Part shown: piece by piece, positions 1-8,925 of the stretch | Position numbering within the stretch: position 1 is the stretch's first letter | Layout: each line of letters starts with the position of its first letter | Assembly: GCF_019977735.1 (NCBI RefSeq) | Contig: NZ_AP025018.1 | Span: 744,001 to 808,000, forward strand | Direction: 5' to 3' | Length of the DNA stretch: 64,000 nucleotides | Source of the DNA: Calothrix sp. PCC 7716 | GTDB lineage: Bacteria; Cyanobacteriota; Cyanobacteriia; Cyanobacteriales; Nostocaceae | Translations under genes and position numbers: made by a program | The notes under the pieces: model-generated | Database searches by the model: none | What the model was told of the DNA's origin: nothing | The model's input: the letters and a program-made list of their open reading frames with translations, nothing else

Positions 1-1410
1 CACTGGCGCCTAGTAAACCCCCTTGAATCATTAGCAGGCGCCCATCCTTATGATGACATCATGGTAATGTTGGATGACCCAATACTGATGGAGATAGGTG
101 ATAAAGATTATCTTTGTATCAAACGTGAACCAATACAAATAACAGGTTTATACTACGCATTAGTACAATTTATCGAGCCAATAGGGAATGATTTATTCCG
201 GGTAATACATTACAACCGTAATTCTAAACAATTTGATGGCGCCGAAGAATTTGTATCAATGCCTTCTGTAGTAGCGAATGTTGATAGTGTACAACCATTT
301 ACAAACCAAGATATTGACTCTTCACCGATTAATCAAACCGGGTGGTATATATATGGCGCCCAAAATGAGTCTAAACGATTTGTAGTGCGTTCAATTGCTC
401 CCCGCGCGCTTTTTCAATTGAAACCAGAACGTAAAATCATCGGTAAATCTGAAGTAAAACACTATATCAAAAAAGAATCTTGGGATAATTTGGCTCTGCA
501 AAAAGGTAAAATAAGTTCAGCTTTACTTTGTTATGACGACTCAAATATACAGAACGAGCAAACCTGGCGAGAAGGAGAGCGCGCGCTACTACTACATAAT
601 TATGGAGGCATTGGCGGTAGAAAAACTGAGGCAGCAGCAAAAGGGCCTGTATACTTTGGACACTTCGCATTTGGTGTAGCAACAGTAGTACGTGAACCAT
701 TAACAGACGAACTACGATTTGATATTGTGTACCATCAAATATACACCCAAAATATAGATGGGTTAACAGCAGGAACATTACACTGGTCACGATTTTTAGG
801 TGACCGTCAATATGGTTGGGCAGGAATACGTCCCGTATGTGATACTTTAATTAAATTTGAACCCTTCACAGGATACTTTGAAACCACCGAAGGCACAGTA
901 TATTCACCTTTAGACCAAATGATTCGCCAACTCGAAATTATGGCAGCACGCTATCGTATCGGTGACGGAACAGGAGGTACTTATGTAGGCGCCGCAAACA
1001 ACTGTTCTCAAGACTCCAACCAGGCATTATACGCAGCACTCAAACAAATAACTCAAGCCATCCGTTCTAATTCTCTCATTGACGAATGGATAGAACAACA
1101 TCCCGACCAAGCAAATAATTTAACCCAGCTTGAAGAACTAGGTAAAAAATTAAAACGTCAAATTCTTCCTTTCGGTGCGCGTGTAGACTGGCAACAACCA
1201 GGCAAAAGTTTAGGAAGCAGTTTAGAAGACGACCCCATCAAAAACCTAGTCACCGGCTTACTATCTTGGCGTTCTATACTCCCCCGTGTAGCCAACGATA
1301 CTGTACTAGAAACATTTCTCAAACTTGGCGCTACCGCATGGGTACTACGAACCAACCAAATAGGTGGCTTTAACCCAGACATCGAACCAGTAGCGCCTAT
1401 CACATTTTAA
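1..1410 (+). CDS. Conserved cyanobacterial protein of unknown function, 5'-truncated by the window edge
   Basis: The reading frame is open from base 1, so the true start lies upstream; the first internal ATG is at 61. About 469 residues are visible, with no membrane segment or signal peptide in this part. A motif NCSQDSNQALY near residue 340 contains a Cys followed by Asp and Asn. With the upstream HFAFG and YHQIY stretches this could suggest a Cys/His hydrolase of NlpC/P60 or papain type, but that is only an impression. From memory it resembles cyanobacterial proteins annotated as predicted Abi (CAAX) proteases, though no CAAX-protease membrane motif is visible here. The gene is certainly coding: its codon use is consistent and its end is clean. 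Repeats begin 11 bases after the stop. Confidence 0.75.
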   Translation, partial: HWRLVNPLESLAGAHPYDDIMVMLDDPILMEIGDKDYLCIKREPIQITGLYYALVQFIEPIGNDLFRVIHYNRNSKQFDGAEEFVSMPSVVANVDSVQPFTNQDIDSSPINQTGWYIYGAQNESKRFVVRSIAPRALFQLKPERKIIGKSEVKHYIKKESWDNLALQKGKISSALLCYDDSNIQNEQTWREGERALLLHNYGGIGGRKTEAAAKGPVYFGHFAFGVATVVREPLTDELRFDIVYHQIYTQNIDGLTAGTLHWSRFLGDRQYGWAGIRPVCDTLIKFEPFTGYFETTEGTVYSPLDQMIRQLEIMAARYRIGDGTGGTYVGAANNCSQDSNQALYAALKQITQAIRSNSLIDEWIEQHPDQANNLTQLEELGKKLKRQILPFGARVDWQQPGKSLGSSLEDDPIKNLVTGLLSWRSILPRVANDTVLETFLKLGATAWVLRTNQIGGFNPDIEPVAPITF

Positions 1411-1420
1411 TTAGTTAAAA

Positions 1421-1499
1421 GTGCTGAGTGCTTAGTGCTGAGTGCTTAGTGCTGAGTGCTTAGTGCTGGGTGCTGAGTGCTGAGTGCTGAGTGCTGAGT
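1421..1499. repeat. Short tandem repeat array (AGTGCTG heptamer, STRR type)
   Basis: About eleven copies of a heptamer of the form AGTGCTG/AGTGCTT run head to tail directly after the stop of the first gene. A small inverted repeat (GCACAGGCATCTTGCCTGTG) follows at 1500-1519. The same heptamer family recurs at 8792-8922, 15624-15714, 22065-22228 and 60744-60812. Confidence 0.9.
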
Positions 1500-1566
1500 A
1501 GCACAGGCATCTTGCCTGTGTAGTCACATAGTTTTTTACTACAGAGATATAGAGAGTACCCATCTA

Positions 1567-1735
1567 CATTTTCCTAGAGGATATATGAATATCTAACTTA
1601 TTCTGGTTTGAAGGAAGGCGCCTTTGGCTATTTTTCTAGGGAATGAACATATATATTAGTTTTTACCTAGAAATTTTGGCGCCGTTGGGCATTTTCCTAG
1701 AGGATATATGAATATCTAACTTATCCTCTAGGAAA
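1567..1735. repeat. 35-bp direct repeat with a 14-bp-stem hairpin
   Basis: A 35-bp sequence starting CATTTTCCTAGAGGATATAT occurs at 1567-1601 and again at 1690-1724. The second copy is followed by its inverted complement, so 1693-1706 (TTTCCTAGAGGATA) pairs perfectly with 1722-1735. GGCGCC sites lie just outside, at about 1678 and 1739. The unit sits where the 3' part of the neighbouring minus-strand remnant would be expected and may have helped truncate it. Confidence 0.75.
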
Positions 1736-1745
1736 TTAGGCGCCG

Positions 1746-2131
1746 TTAAGTATCCGATGTAATTAATTTTGCTTCTACAACTGCAACGACAGGCGCCTCA
1801 ACTTCGATTTGTTCAGATGATTTACTAATCAAGAAATCGCAGAAACCGTTCAGCCTAACGCTTGCGTCAACATCAAACTTCTCACTGAAAACACGCTAAT
1901 TTGTCGCTCTAATATATCGCGTACTTCTAACAAAATCGGATTAATAATACCTTCCGAACGAGCTTTCTCATTTGCTGTTGCGGTTGCTCAAGGTAAACTG
2001 CGTGCAAGTAACATCCTTAATAAATCACTCGGCGCCACTGGTTCAATTTCACCGAAAAAGCGTGTTCCTTCAATTGCCGTTAGCCCAAAATCAAGCCTTG
2101 CCTTGCTCCAAGTAAATTCGTTGTATGCCAT
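1746..2131 (-). pseudogene. Remnant of a cyanobacterial PD-(D/E)XK-like hypothetical protein
   Basis: Read on the minus strand from ATG at 2131, the frame begins MAYNEFTWSKARLDFGL and matches, from memory, the start of a common cyanobacterial family of about 200 residues. It contains an in-frame TGA after RSLP (about codon 48). A frameshift near VFS follows, after which the expected sequence resumes as DVDASVRLNGFCDFLIS and ends with VVAVVEAK. That EAK is where the family carries its nuclease-like core. The frame stops shortly afterwards at 1746, so the C-terminal third is missing and repeats take its place. One nonsense mutation, one frameshift and one truncation make this a clear pseudogene. 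Confidence 0.8.
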
Positions 2132-2281
2132 TTTGAAACCTCTAGAAAGCGTGAAAACCGCATGTTGTTTTGCCTGACTCCTAGTAAACTCGTAGTTATG
2201 TTATTTCAACTTGAAGTGATACTGCGAGTTTACATATCACCAAAGCGAGGTATCATACAATTACCTTAATATAAATTAACA

Positions 2282-2725
2282 ATGGTAGAACGTCCAATCA
2301 AAAAATCTGAACGTCAGGCGATTGCTGAAACTCAATCGGAACCACAAGCAGAACCACAAATAGAAGCACAAGCAGAACCGCAATTAGAATCACAACCCCA
2401 GTCTTCACCTGTTCCTTTACCTGTGCTTAAAAAGAGAACTGACAAAGATTCCCAAGATTCAGATGTTGAAGACTCTCGTGATTCAAGGAGCTTAGGTTCA
2501 AAGCGTAACGACCGTGATGACCGTAACGACCGTAATGACAGAAACGACCGTAAAGATAAACGCTCCGGCAAAGGTAAAAAAGGTTCCTTCGGTGATGATT
2601 CGAGACCACCAGCTAATCCAGCATTAGCGCGCGGTCCCAAACCAGTTAGACCTGTTGCGAAAGCTGAACCTGAACCAGAAGCGGAACAAACCGAGTCAGA
2701 ACCAAGCGAAGAAACACAAGAATAA
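2282..2725 (+). CDS. Low-complexity disordered charged protein
   Basis: A 147-residue protein with no predicted fold. Residues 15-45 are Glu/Gln/Pro-rich repeats (EPQ/EAQ). Residues 55-100 are a strongly charged Asp/Arg/Asn/Lys region with tandem RNDRDD/RNDRND units. The tail is Glu-rich and ends in EETQE. There is no signal peptide or membrane segment. The start MVERPIKKSERQ looks natural, and similar short disordered proteins occur in filamentous cyanobacteria. The opposite strand is also open over this interval because of the repeat composition, but that frame looks artefactual. Function unknown; RNA or protein binding through the basic segment is only a guess. Confidence 0.6.
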   Translation: MVERPIKKSERQAIAETQSEPQAEPQIEAQAEPQLESQPQSSPVPLPVLKKRTDKDSQDSDVEDSRDSRSLGSKRNDRDDRNDRNDRNDRKDKRSGKGKKGSFGDDSRPPANPALARGPKPVRPVAKAEPEPEAEQTESEPSEETQE

Positions 2726-2918
2726 AATCGAGCGTGTAAGTGATTAAATTTACACAAACTATTATGCACGTGGAGGCGCCGGAATCAAACTGACGACTCC
2801 ACATTATTTAGGTATAATTAACTAAATACTTATTAATTTAATAATTTTATAATAACTAAAAAGCTAGCGTGTTTAACAAATTGCAGAACTCTTAAAATTA
2901 TAATATTGCCAAACCCTC

Positions 2919-2946
2919 GTAGAGACGTTACATGTAACGTCTCTAC
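2919..2946. repeat. 28-bp perfect palindrome (GTAGAGACGTTACA half-site), dispersed family
   Basis: The half-site GTAGAGACGTTACA is followed directly by its complement. Related copies are at 17111-17138 (one mismatch, containing the stop codon of argH), 59356-59381 (downstream of the PhnD-type gene), and 58227-58255, where the arms GTAGAGACGC and GCGTCTCTAC flank a short loop. All copies lie immediately after genes, consistent with a terminator or REP-like hairpin. Confidence 0.9.
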
Positions 2947-3170
2947 ATATATTCGATGAACATTATTTTGCATAACTTCTTGCCGGAAATTGCTTTCATA
3001 GAGATAATAGTCCTGAAATTGCAGCAGCTTTTAGCGCGGAATCTGATGAAGTACCGTTAACTAAACCAATTATTTGACAATTTAAAGTTTCCATATAATT
3101 AGCGTGCGCTTCTTGCAAATACCAGCACCTTATAGCTATAACCGTGAAAAGCATATAGCAAAAACGGTAT

Positions 3171-3323
3171 ATGAAAGGTGAGATTTTAGGGGAACGCTAC
3201 CAGGTTGAACAACTACTCGACAAAAAAGCTGGGCGCCGAACTTTTTTAGCACACGATTTACAATCAAATCAACCAAACGAGAAAAATATTTCAAAGAAGC
3301 ATTTTAGTTTAGGTAGTGCATAA
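3171..3323 (+). pseudogene. N-terminal remnant of a serine/threonine protein kinase
   Basis: ATG at 3171 opens MKGEILGERYQVEQLLDKKA, which matches the first strands and the glycine-rich-loop region of a cyanobacterial Ser/Thr kinase family. The frame then degenerates after LAHDLQSNQ and stops at 3321-3323, giving 50 codons against more than 300 in intact kinases. No catalytic loop, DFG motif or other kinase sequence follows. The next 270 bases contain a dispersed hairpin repeat at 3456-3480 and no gene. The remaining sequence between 2726 and 3170 holds the palindrome at 2919 and nothing else convincing. Confidence 0.75.
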
Positions 3324-3455
3324 TTCTTTGTTGCATCTGCTTGGTGCCTTGAGTACTCCATGTCATTAATTTTGGCTGGTTGGCGCCTCTATAAGCTCTG
3401 TATACTCTGTGCCTAATAAGGTAAAAAAATTTATATCCAATGCACAAGGGAGACT

Positions 3456-3480
3456 GAACGGGCAAGGATGCCCATTCCAC
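3456..3480. repeat. Dispersed hairpin repeat (GGGCAAGGATGCCC core)
   Basis: Core GGGCAAGGATGCCC, usually flanked by GAAC and ATTCCAC. Other copies on either strand are at 9482-9500, 9556-9580, 39028-39051, 51998-52021, 52085-52111 and a decayed one at 53272-53300. A sister family with core GCACAGGCA...TGCCTGTGC is at 1500, 15377, 40857, 46876 and 57204. Almost all copies sit between genes, often just after a stop codon. Confidence 0.85.
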
Positions 3481-3594
3481 AAGAAAGGATGCCAATTTTA
3501 CAATAAAAAAACAAATCTTAGCCCTGCTTGTGTTTAGGGGGGTTGAGGGAATCAATTATAGTTATTTAAGAAAGATTTTTTGTAGGTGGTACTT

Positions 3595-3780
3595 ATGTTT
3601 GGATTGGGATGGACGGAAGTGGCGGTTATTGGTGTAGTTGCACTATTGGTTTTTGGTCCGAAAAAAATTCCTGAGTTGGGTAGTGCGCTTGGTAAAACTC
3701 TACGGGGGTTTAAGGATGAGTTGAATAATCCGAATTCGGAGGCGCCTGGTCAGGATGATGATATTGATGAGAAGAAGTAG
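3595..3780 (+). CDS. tatA: Sec-independent translocase protein TatA/Hcf106
   Basis: A 61-residue protein beginning MFGLGWTEVAVIGVVALLVF. A short N-terminal transmembrane helix is followed by the diagnostic FGPKKIPELGSALGKTLRGF amphipathic helix and an acidic, flexible tail. TatA oligomers form the protein-conducting element of the twin-arginine pathway in the thylakoid or cytoplasmic membrane. The start at 3595 is preferred over an in-frame GTG at 3586 because family members begin MFG and AGGTGG lies five bases upstream. It converges on cphA, with a hairpin repeat between the two. Confidence 0.93.
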   Translation: MFGLGWTEVAVIGVVALLVFGPKKIPELGSALGKTLRGFKDELNNPNSEAPGQDDDIDEKK

Positions 3781-3786
3781 AAAATG

Positions 3787-3841
3787 CTCGTTGTAAGTAC
3801 TTAAGTACTTAAGGGGAAAGCGCTGAAGCGCTTACAACGAG
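3787..3841. terminator. Nested inverted repeat between convergent tatA and cphA
   Basis: An 11-bp perfect outer stem (CTCGTTGTAAG at 3787-3797, CTTACAACGAG at 3831-3841) encloses two further hairpins, AAGTACTTAAGTACTT and AAGCGCTGAAGCGCTT. The transcript could fold into a three-way junction on either strand. It fills the space between two convergent genes, so a bidirectional terminator is likely. A related, decayed unit lies at about 38985-39021 downstream of lptF. Confidence 0.65.
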
Positions 3842-3847
3842 ATTCCC

Positions 3848-6550
3848 CTACAATCGATTTACTACTGTGGTTCCGGAGGCGCCTACTTGTGAGGAGTCAC
3901 TAACGGTTGTTGGTTGGGTTTGTTGTGTTTCTTCTTTAACAACTCCGCGCGCTTTAATTAGTTGAATGGCGCGATTGACGCTTTCGGGTAATATCACGAC
4001 TAAGCTATTGTCTGGCGCCCCTTCAAGTGCTTTGTTAATTGCTTGAGTTTCATCCAGTATGGTTTCGTAGGTAAAGTTTGGTTGAACTTGTTTGATACCT
4101 TTCAAGATTAACTCAGCGGCTGAACCACGTTGGCGCCCGCGTGTGTCGTCGTCTTCTTTGATAATTACTCGGTCGAAAATGTCAGCAGCAAGTTTACCCA
4201 GCATGACAAAATCTTCGTCGCGTCTATCTCCAGGCCCTCCAACTACACCTATTCGCTGTCCTGTTGTCCAGTTACGGACAAATGACCCTAGTGCTTCATA
4301 GCTGTGGGGGTTGTGAGCGTAGTCGATGAGTGCGTGGTAGTTACCCAAGTTGAACAAGTTCATCCGTCCTGGTGTTTGACTCACCGATGCACGGAATGTT
4401 GTTAACCCGGCTCGAATTTGCTCGATATTAACGTTTTGTACAAATGCCGCTAACGATGCTGCTAACGCATTCGCGATCATAAACGGCGCCCGTCCACCCA
4501 TTGTGAGAGGAATATTTTCTACTTTCTCAATTCGGTGTGTCCAGTCACCTTTTAATATCGATATGTAACCGTTCTCATACAGTGCCGCAACTCCACCCTT
4601 TTGAATATGGTCGCGTACTAGCTGTGAGTCCGATTTCATTGTGAAGTAAGCAATGTTCGCTTTGGTTTTTTCTGCCATTGCCGCTACTCGCGGGTCATCG
4701 GCATTAAGTACTGCATAACCATCTGGATATACAGCTTCGGCGACTACGCTTTTAAGATGCCCAAGCTGGTCGATAGTATCAATATCGCCTAATCCTAAGT
4801 GGTCGGCGGCAACATTTAATACTACTCCAACGTTAGAAGCTTCAAACGCTAAACCAGAACGAAGGATGCCTCCGCGCGCTGTTTCTAAAACTGCAACCTC
4901 TACTGTTGGGTCTTGCAGAATTAGTTGGGCGCTTTGGGGTCCGGTATTATCGCCTGCTTCTACTAAGTAATCTCCAATGTAAGTTCCGTCTGTCGTGGTA
5001 TATCCTATTACTTTGCTTGTTTGACGGAAGATGTGTGCTAACAAGCGGGTGGTAGTAGTTTTACCATTGGTACCGGTGACGCTGAGAATAGGAACGCGAC
5101 TTGCCTGTTCATTTTTAAACAGCATATCGACCACAGCGCCTGCGACGTTACGGGGTGTACCGTGGCTTGGCGCAATGTGCATCCGAAAACCAGGAGCAGC
5201 ATTAACCTCGACAATTACACCATCAGTTTCGCGTAAAGGACGACTGATATCGGAAGTAACAACATCCATACCAGCAATGTCCAAGCCAATGACTCGAACG
5301 ACGCGCTGTGCTAACCAAATATTCTCAGGGTGAATCTCGTCGGTTCGGTCAACTGCTATACCACCAGTACTTAAATTGGCAGTTGCACGTAAATAACAAA
5401 TTCTATCTTTAGGTAGAACACTATTTAAAGTAAGACCTTGGCGTTCTAGCAATTGATAGCTAGTCCGGTCTAATTCTATTTTTGTAAGTACTTTGTCGTG
5501 TCCCTCACCACGATTTGGGTCATTGTTGGTTTCTTCAATTAGTTCGGAAATTGTAGATTTGCCATCACCTACAACGTGTGCGGGTACACGTTCTGCCACC
5601 GCTACAACTTTGCCGTCCACGACTAATACGCGGTGGTCACGTCCGACGTAATATTTTTCAACAATTACCGCACGAGATACTTGACGTGCGGCATCATATG
5701 CGCTTTCAGCTTCGTCCCAACTACGAATATCAATTGTGATACCGCGTCCGTGGTTGCCATCTAATGGTTTAATCACAATTGGATAGCCACCAACAAACTC
5801 AATAGCTTCTTGTAAATCATCAAGGAAATTGATGACTGTACCTTTGGGAACGGGAATTCCTGACGATGCCAAAATGCGTTTCGTTGCTTCTTTGTCGCAC
5901 GCTAGCTCTACTCCCAAAATACCAGTATTGTTGGTCATAGTGGCTTGAATGCGTTTAGAAGCAGCGCCATAGCCTAATTGAATTAAGAAACGGGCACCGA
6001 GAGTCATCCAGGGGATACCTTTTTTCTCAGCTTCTTTAACAATGGCTTCGGTCGAAGGTCCAAGCGCTCCTTCGCGGGCAAAATCACGCAAATCTTGCAA
6101 ATCTTGCTCAAGTTCGGCTTTTGGATACCGCCCTCGGTCAGCGATGCTTTGGCAAAGTCTTACTGCTGCTCTGCCAGCGTAGCGTCCTGCTTCCTCGTTT
6201 TCATACTCGAAAACAACCTGGTAGACTCCTGGTGTGGCAGTTTCGCGTGTACGTCCAAAGGCAGCAGGCATAGAGGCTAGCTCTTGCAGTTCTAAGGCAA
6301 CATGTTCAATGATGTGACCCATCATTGTGCCTTCTTTGACTCGCATCAAGAAGCCACCACGACAGCCAGGAGAACAATGGTGACTCTCCAGACTTGGCAG
6401 CGCCTCAACTAATCCTTCGTAAAAACCGGGGATTTCATTCGAGGGCGTCTCGGCGAGGTTCTCTAAATCGAGGCGCATGACAATCAACTTGTGGCGTCGA
6501 ATGCTCCAATAGTTGGGACCGCGTAAGGTCTGGATTTTGAGGATTCTCAT
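3848..6550 (-). CDS. cphA: Cyanophycin synthetase
   Basis: This 900-residue enzyme polymerises aspartate and arginine into cyanophycin, the nitrogen store of cyanobacteria, using ATP for each addition. Domain order is as in known CphA: an N-terminal domain starting MRILKIQTLRGPNYW, an ATP-grasp domain (about residues 210-480, with VIKPLDGNHGRGI and VEVNAAPGFRMHI), then a Mur-ligase-like domain with the P-loop GTNGKTTTT near residue 490. Length fits the family. The start at 6550 matches the conserved MRILKIQ; an in-frame ATG 30 bases upstream adds only a non-conserved peptide. It lies 170 bp downstream of cphB on the same strand, the usual cphB-cphA arrangement, so co-transcription is likely. 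Confidence 0.97.
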   Translation of the reverse strand: MRILKIQTLRGPNYWSIRRHKLIVMRLDLENLAETPSNEIPGFYEGLVEALPSLESHHCSPGCRGGFLMRVKEGTMMGHIIEHVALELQELASMPAAFGRTRETATPGVYQVVFEYENEEAGRYAGRAAVRLCQSIADRGRYPKAELEQDLQDLRDFAREGALGPSTEAIVKEAEKKGIPWMTLGARFLIQLGYGAASKRIQATMTNNTGILGVELACDKEATKRILASSGIPVPKGTVINFLDDLQEAIEFVGGYPIVIKPLDGNHGRGITIDIRSWDEAESAYDAARQVSRAVIVEKYYVGRDHRVLVVDGKVVAVAERVPAHVVGDGKSTISELIEETNNDPNRGEGHDKVLTKIELDRTSYQLLERQGLTLNSVLPKDRICYLRATANLSTGGIAVDRTDEIHPENIWLAQRVVRVIGLDIAGMDVVTSDISRPLRETDGVIVEVNAAPGFRMHIAPSHGTPRNVAGAVVDMLFKNEQASRVPILSVTGTNGKTTTTRLLAHIFRQTSKVIGYTTTDGTYIGDYLVEAGDNTGPQSAQLILQDPTVEVAVLETARGGILRSGLAFEASNVGVVLNVAADHLGLGDIDTIDQLGHLKSVVAEAVYPDGYAVLNADDPRVAAMAEKTKANIAYFTMKSDSQLVRDHIQKGGVAALYENGYISILKGDWTHRIEKVENIPLTMGGRAPFMIANALAASLAAFVQNVNIEQIRAGLTTFRASVSQTPGRMNLFNLGNYHALIDYAHNPHSYEALGSFVRNWTTGQRIGVVGGPGDRRDEDFVMLGKLAADIFDRVIIKEDDDTRGRQRGSAAELILKGIKQVQPNFTYETILDETQAINKALEGAPDNSLVVILPESVNRAIQLIKARGVVKEETQQTQPTTVSDSSQVGASGTTVVNRL

Positions 6551-6720
6551 GGGAATAGGTAGATGGAGATTCGGAGTCAATTTCTAGTTTCTTACTCGAA
6601 TGACCGCTTCACTGTTCAATTGAAACAGTTTTTTCTTCTTACATCGTATTATTCTCACTTTTTCTCGTGCAACGTCGTAATTAGCGGTCAACTAAGTGTA
6701 ACCCCTGACACACTATTCCG

Positions 6721-7584
6721 TCAGCTGGAAATTCGGTAGTTGGCGGGTAAGGCAGTGCGCTGGTAAAGGTGATATTTATCACCGTGGCTGAGAATATGCA
6801 TCCGCATGTTATGAATCGTTAACGGTTCGGTGGCGCCAACGTAAGGTTCGTTAGTGTGGGTAACTTCGGTAGGGTCAACGATGGTAACGCTGCCTTTACC
6901 TAGGACTTGTAGCCAACCGTCGCGCTCAAACATCGCGCATGTATCTTCATCAATACCAATGCCAATACGGTCAGGGTGCGACGCAATGGCACTTACCAAA
7001 CGTACCATTCTATTACGATTGTGGAAATGTTGGTCAACTATCACTTCGGGAATTAAGCCCAAACCAGTGGCCATATCAACTAACGAACGGTTGGGAGACT
7101 CACCGCTACCCCCGCCGGCAATCATATGATGACCCATCACTGCTGCCCCAGCGCTCGTGCCCGCTAGCGTTAATTCCCCAGAACGTACCCGGCGCCGAAT
7201 AATATCCATCGCTGAAGTATCTGAGAGAACGCCGCATAGCCGTAACTGGTCGCCTCCAGTCAAAAAAACCCCTGTACAGTTTTCTAGGGACTCTTTAAAA
7301 TTACGGTCTTCACACTGCTCGCGTTCGCGAATGTCCAAAACCTCAATTTTCGAGGCGCCCATTTCTTCAAAAATACGGACATAGCGTCCACTGATAATAC
7401 CGGGTTCTCGCGATGCTGATGGAATAATAGTAATATAACCATCGGATTCACCAGAACGGGCTACGAAAGTTCGCAGTATTTCGCGTCCATGAACCTTATC
7501 TTCGGCGCCTCCAATCACGAGAACGGCGGTTTTAGTTGCTTGGGGTGTCGTCATTTCCAGCCATTTAGCTTTTAATTGCCGCAT
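6721..7584 (-). CDS. cphB: Cyanophycinase
   Basis: A 287-residue serine-type exopeptidase of the S51 family that releases beta-Asp-Arg dipeptides from cyanophycin. The nucleophile elbow GTSAGAAVM is at residues 142-150, placing the catalytic Ser near 144. Conserved VIGGAEDKVHG, LTGGDQLRL and DQHFHNRNRM segments are present. The start at 7584 (MRQLKAKWLEM) is chosen because an AGGAG ribosome-binding site precedes it by about eight bases; a longer upstream frame lacks such a site. It is the first gene of the cphB-cphA unit. Degradation and synthesis genes together indicate a complete cyanophycin cycle. Confidence 0.96.
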   Translation of the reverse strand: MRQLKAKWLEMTTPQATKTAVLVIGGAEDKVHGREILRTFVARSGESDGYITIIPSASREPGIISGRYVRIFEEMGASKIEVLDIREREQCEDRNFKESLENCTGVFLTGGDQLRLCGVLSDTSAMDIIRRRVRSGELTLAGTSAGAAVMGHHMIAGGGSGESPNRSLVDMATGLGLIPEVIVDQHFHNRNRMVRLVSAIASHPDRIGIGIDEDTCAMFERDGWLQVLGKGSVTIVDPTEVTHTNEPYVGATEPLTIHNMRMHILSHGDKYHLYQRTALPANYRISS

Positions 7585-8089
7585 TGTGTATCTCCTGTCA
7601 ACAACTTCAGGTGAATAAAACAAGTACGCAAGCTTTATCTAATGATTTTGCTCCCGTTTCCTTAAAGGACATTACTGGCTCTTATCAAATTGAGGCAACT
7701 ACCATTCGATACCCTCTGCGATATAAAAGCAGCATGTCCCCTACATGTCCCGTATTGCTATCTATATTGGGTGTTGATTCACCAGTCGAACAGCCCGTTA
7801 TTCGGAAAACTGCTCTATAAAAGCAGGTCTTGACACACGGAGCGTTCTTTAAGTAGCTTTATGCATTGTCATGAAGTTGTTAACCCAGTTAATCTATTAA
7901 TTTAAATCTAGATGTGACAATATTTAAACATAAATTAAGTAATTAGAAAAATTTTTGTGCTATCTGACGTACTATTTACAGTACTTTCAAACTCGCGACA
8001 TACAAATTGATGTGTTCTACACAACATAGAAAGCTCGAAGAGCAATCGACATTCAAACTTAACGATAGTGTCCTCGAATACGAATTACT
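7585..8089. other. Divergent intergenic region, cphB / trmD
   Basis: 505 bases with no convincing gene. It must carry the cphBA promoter (leftward) and the trmD promoter (rightward). An open frame at 7584-7820 on the plus strand has no family resemblance and no ribosome-binding site. No clear NtcA consensus (GTA-N8-TAC) or strong terminator was recognised by eye. Confidence 0.5.
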
Positions 8090-8791
8090 GTGCGCTTTGA
8101 TATAGTTACGCTGTTTCCAGACTGTTTTACCTCAGTTCTCAACTCAGGACTGTTGGGTAAAGCCTTAGCCAAACAGATTGCCCAAGTCAATTTGGTTAAC
8201 CCACGCGACTTTACTAACGACAAGCATCGTAAAGTCGATGACGAACCTTACGGTGGTGGTGTCGGGATGCTCATGAAGCCCGAACCTATTTTTGCCGCCG
8301 TTGAGTCGCTGCCAATTCTACCGCGCAGAGAGGTCATATTGATGAGTCCTCAAGGACAAACCATCAATCAACCTTTGTTACGAGAGCTAGCAATTAACTA
8401 TGACCAGCTAATCGTCATATGCGGACATTACGAGGGTATTGATGAGCGAGTACAACAAATTGTTACCCGTGAGGTTTCCCTTGGAGATTTTATTTTAACC
8501 GGTGGTGAAATTCCTGCAATGGCATTAATCAACGGTGTCACCCGCTTGCTTCCTGGCACCGTTGCCAAAGTCGAGTCTATTAAATACGAAAGTTTTGAGG
8601 AAAATCTCCTCGACTACCCCCAATATACTCGCCCCGCCGACTTTCGTGGTTGGAAAGTCCCTAGCGTCCTCCTTAGCGGCAATCATAAAGAAATTGCCAA
8701 ATGGCGCCTATCCCAACAAATCGAACGTACAAAAATACGGCGCCCCGACCTACTCAAAGCTTGGGAAAAACAACAAAAAGAAGAGAGTTAA
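8090..8791 (+). CDS. trmD: tRNA (guanine-37-N1)-methyltransferase
   Basis: A 233-residue SAM-dependent SPOUT methyltransferase that methylates G37 next to the anticodon and so prevents frameshifting. Characteristic segments are FDIVTLFPDCF at the N terminus, the YGGGVGMLMKPEPIF loop, and the trefoil-knot SAM site VICGHYEGIDERV...LTGGEIPAMALI. The start is GTG at 8090, giving MRFDIVTLFP, the normal family start; no ATG is available. The region upstream of the GTG is AT-rich without a clear Shine-Dalgarno. A repeat-filled gap separates it from ispF. Confidence 0.96.
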   Translation: MRFDIVTLFPDCFTSVLNSGLLGKALAKQIAQVNLVNPRDFTNDKHRKVDDEPYGGGVGMLMKPEPIFAAVESLPILPRREVILMSPQGQTINQPLLRELAINYDQLIVICGHYEGIDERVQQIVTREVSLGDFILTGGEIPAMALINGVTRLLPGTVAKVESIKYESFEENLLDYPQYTRPADFRGWKVPSVLLSGNHKEIAKWRLSQQIERTKIRRPDLLKAWEKQQKEES

Positions 8792-8922
8792 AAGTGCTGA
8801 GTGCTGAGGAGTGGAGTTATAAGTTTGTGAGTTGTAAGTTTATGAGTTAATTAGTTAATAGGTTACGAGCATAACAACTCCTAACTTCTAACTCTTAACT
8901 CAGCACTCAGCACTCATCACTT
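8792..8922. repeat. STRR inverted array filling the trmD-ispF gap
   Basis: AAGTGCTGAGTGCTGAG and relatives begin one base after the trmD stop. The complementary CTCAGCACTCAGCACTCATC arm ends about eight bases before the ispF start. The whole gap is therefore one large imperfect inverted repeat, and it replaces the normal ribosome-binding region of ispF. Confidence 0.85.
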
Positions 8923-8925
8923 TTT

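Noticed and set aside
2332..2769. Minus-strand 145-codon frame opposite the disordered gene
   Set aside because: It is the mirror of a low-complexity coding sequence with Ser/Leu/Arg-rich output and no ribosome-binding site; the plus-strand gene explains it.
2948..3120. Possible short minus-strand peptide (about 32 codons, METLNCQIIGLVNGTSSDSA)
   Set aside because: Too short, without ribosome-binding site or a recognised family; may be a remnant but cannot be supported.
7584..7820. Plus-strand 78-codon frame upstream of trmD
   Set aside because: It begins inside the cphB start region, has no Shine-Dalgarno and no recognisable family, and lies in the expected promoter region.
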